Source of the DNA: Streptomyces speibonae
GTDB taxonomy: Bacteria; Actinomycetota; Actinomycetes; Streptomycetales; Streptomycetaceae
Assembly (NCBI GenBank): GCA_000715605.1
Contig: KL568527.1
Coordinates: 42,518 to 57,490 of the forward strand
Length of the DNA stretch: 14,973 bases
Direction: 5' to 3'
Part shown: positions 14,015-14,973 of the stretch, piece by piece
How the letters are laid out: every line of letters begins with the position of its first letter
How positions within the stretch are numbered: position 1 is the stretch's first letter
Program-made: the position numbers and the translations under genes
The notes under the pieces: generated by a model
What the model was told of the DNA's origin: nothing
What the model saw: the letters and a program-made list of their open reading frames with translations, nothing else
Databases searched by the model: none

Positions 14015-14973
14015 ATGAGAGCACCTGTGAATCCGTACAGCACCCCTCCGTCTTCGTCCCGGCCCTGGTGGAGGACCACCCCCGCCCTGCTCGGTCTGCT
14101 GGCCCTGGTGGCCCTGCTCAGCGCGGTGAGCCTGGCGCTGGGCTTCCTCGTGATGATCGCTGCCATGGTGGCCGTGTGGGTGCTGCCCGCATGGCGCTGG
14201 TACGCCAGGCTCGGCGCCACGTTCGGCGCGTTCTTCCTGATGCTGATCAGTGCCGGCGTGAGCGGGCAGCTCGACGACAACGAGCCGGACGGGTCCGAGG
14301 TCACCGCACAGGACACGGCCGGCAGCGGCACCGAAGCCACCCCGTCCGCCGGCGCCGCGAAGGCACTCAAGCTCACCGACCACACGGGCAAGGCCCTCGA
14401 CGAGGCGGAGAAGGACGCCCGTAAGGCCGGATTCACGCCCACGCGTCGTGACGCGTCGTCGGAGGGCCGCACGATCGTCGTGCGATCGGCGTGGACGGTC
14501 TGCTTCCAGGAGGCCGACACCACGGCGAAGTCGGTCGCGTTCGCCGCCGTGAAGGACGGCGAGCCCTGCCCGGCGAAGGTCGGCGGTCCGCTCCCCTGGC
14601 CGACGATGCCGGATGTCGAGGGCGACACCTACGACTCGGCGGTCAAGGCGCTGAAGAGCGCCGGCATCGACCTCGACAGCGTCGCGCTCGACGACGTCTA
14701 CCTCGACATCGACGCCCCCACGGCCGAAGAGGCCGCCGAGGAGGGCGACGAGTGGCGGGTCTGCTTCCAACACCCCGACGCCGGCAGCGACGTCACCTCG
14801 ACCACCGCGGTCCGCCTCGACCTGGGCCAGTGGACCGACGTCCATCTCGTCCAGGAGTGCCCGTCGGAGAAGGACACGACCTACAAGATCCCCGCCAACG
14901 ACCCCGACTACGACGACGGCGGCGACACCACCGGCGACGACGCGTCATCGTCCGGCGGCGACACCACCGGCAG
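14015..14973 (+). CDS. Two-TM membrane protein with two PASTA-like extracytoplasmic units, 3' partial
   Basis: Open from ATG 14015 to the window end (319 codons). GTG 14027 (VNPYSTPP...) is an in-frame alternative with GAGAG 5 nt upstream; the choice is unsure. A short Pro/Ser-rich N-terminus is followed by hydrophobic segments ~23-45 and ~46-58, then ~67-83; the rest (from ~84) is acidic and polar, probably outside. Two similar units follow: ~118-186 and ~199-283. Each has a PASTA-like alpha/beta start (ALDEAEKDARKAGF; SAVKALKSAGI), then W-x-VCFQ (160-165; 247-252) and a later CP (C185; C282), a Cys pair per unit likely to form disulphides. The C-terminal linker is a D/T/G/S repeat. PASTA domains bind peptidoglycan or beta-lactams; there is no kinase in the visible part. 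Function unknown. Confidence 0.75.
   Translation, partial: MRAPVNPYSTPPSSSRPWWRTTPALLGLLALVALLSAVSLALGFLVMIAAMVAVWVLPAWRWYARLGATFGAFFLMLISAGVSGQLDDNEPDGSEVTAQDTAGSGTEATPSAGAAKALKLTDHTGKALDEAEKDARKAGFTPTRRDASSEGRTIVVRSAWTVCFQEADTTAKSVAFAAVKDGEPCPAKVGGPLPWPTMPDVEGDTYDSAVKALKSAGIDLDSVALDDVYLDIDAPTAEEAAEEGDEWRVCFQHPDAGSDVTSTTAVRLDLGQWTDVHLVQECPSEKDTTYKIPANDPDYDDGGDTTGDDASSSGGDTTG
14917..14935 (+). repeat. 19-bp direct repeat, unit 1 (GGDTTG coding)
   Basis: cggcggcgacaccaccggc, repeated exactly at 14953-14971 with a 36-nt period (12 codons), coding GGDTTG twice in the low-complexity tail of the PASTA-like protein. The sequence ends inside the second copy's flank, so an assembly break at a longer repeat tract is plausible. 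Confidence 0.85.
14953..14971 (+). repeat. 19-bp direct repeat, unit 2
   Basis: Exact copy of 14917-14935, in the same reading frame, two bases before the window ends. Confidence 0.85.

Noticed and set aside
13937..14845. 302-codon minus-strand frame opposite the PASTA-like gene
   Set aside because: The plus-strand frame has membrane segments and an internal duplication, whereas this one is a low-complexity shadow.
1..14973. CRISPR array, transposase or tRNA genes
   Set aside because: No regularly spaced repeats beyond the paired leader blocks and the C-terminal codon repeat, no transposase motifs, and no tRNA-like clover sequence were seen.

Overview
The window is high-GC actinobacterial DNA that looks like a Streptomyces draft-genome contig. 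Coding frames have strongly G/C-biased third positions, several starts are GTG or TTG, two TTA leucine codons stand out, and the families present (PglW, SLFN-group DUF2075 helicases, TioE-type MerR, HxlR, EcsC) are typical of that genus. The first 18 bases are a Tn5/Nextera mosaic-end adapter, so position 1 is an artificial contig end and the gene running off it is cut by assembly, not by evolution.

Left part (1-7784, mostly minus strand) is a defence-like region. A PglW-type protein (NERD nuclease-like domain, degenerate kinase, intact Ser/Thr kinase, HhH; 3' end missing) is followed by a mostly non-coding stretch with a candidate pglW promoter, a 42-residue plus-strand membrane-type ORF and a bidirectional terminator hairpin. 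Then come two tandem paralogous DUF2075 proteins, each with an N-terminal PD-(D/E)XK-like motif and a P-loop helicase/ATPase. Each paralogue has the same two-part leader. One part is a strong hairpin whose 3' arm contains the probable ribosome binding site; the other is a 19-bp repeat. PglW is a component of phage growth limitation/BREX type 2; a link of the DUF2075 pair to it is inferred from position only.

Middle part (7984-11605) holds two divergent regulator/target pairs. A PaaI-like thioesterase, translationally coupled to an unknown 172-residue protein, faces an HxlR regulator with overlapping promoters and an inverted repeat at the -10. An erythromycin-esterase family protein faces a double-HTH MerR (TioE-type) regulator across an 18-bp palindrome; both genes of this pair look leaderless.

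Right part (11697-14973, plus strand) carries an aminoglycoside-phosphotransferase-fold kinase, an EcsC-family protein, and a two-TM protein with two PASTA-like extracytoplasmic units that runs off the end. No tRNA, rRNA, CRISPR array, transposase or attachment site was recognised.
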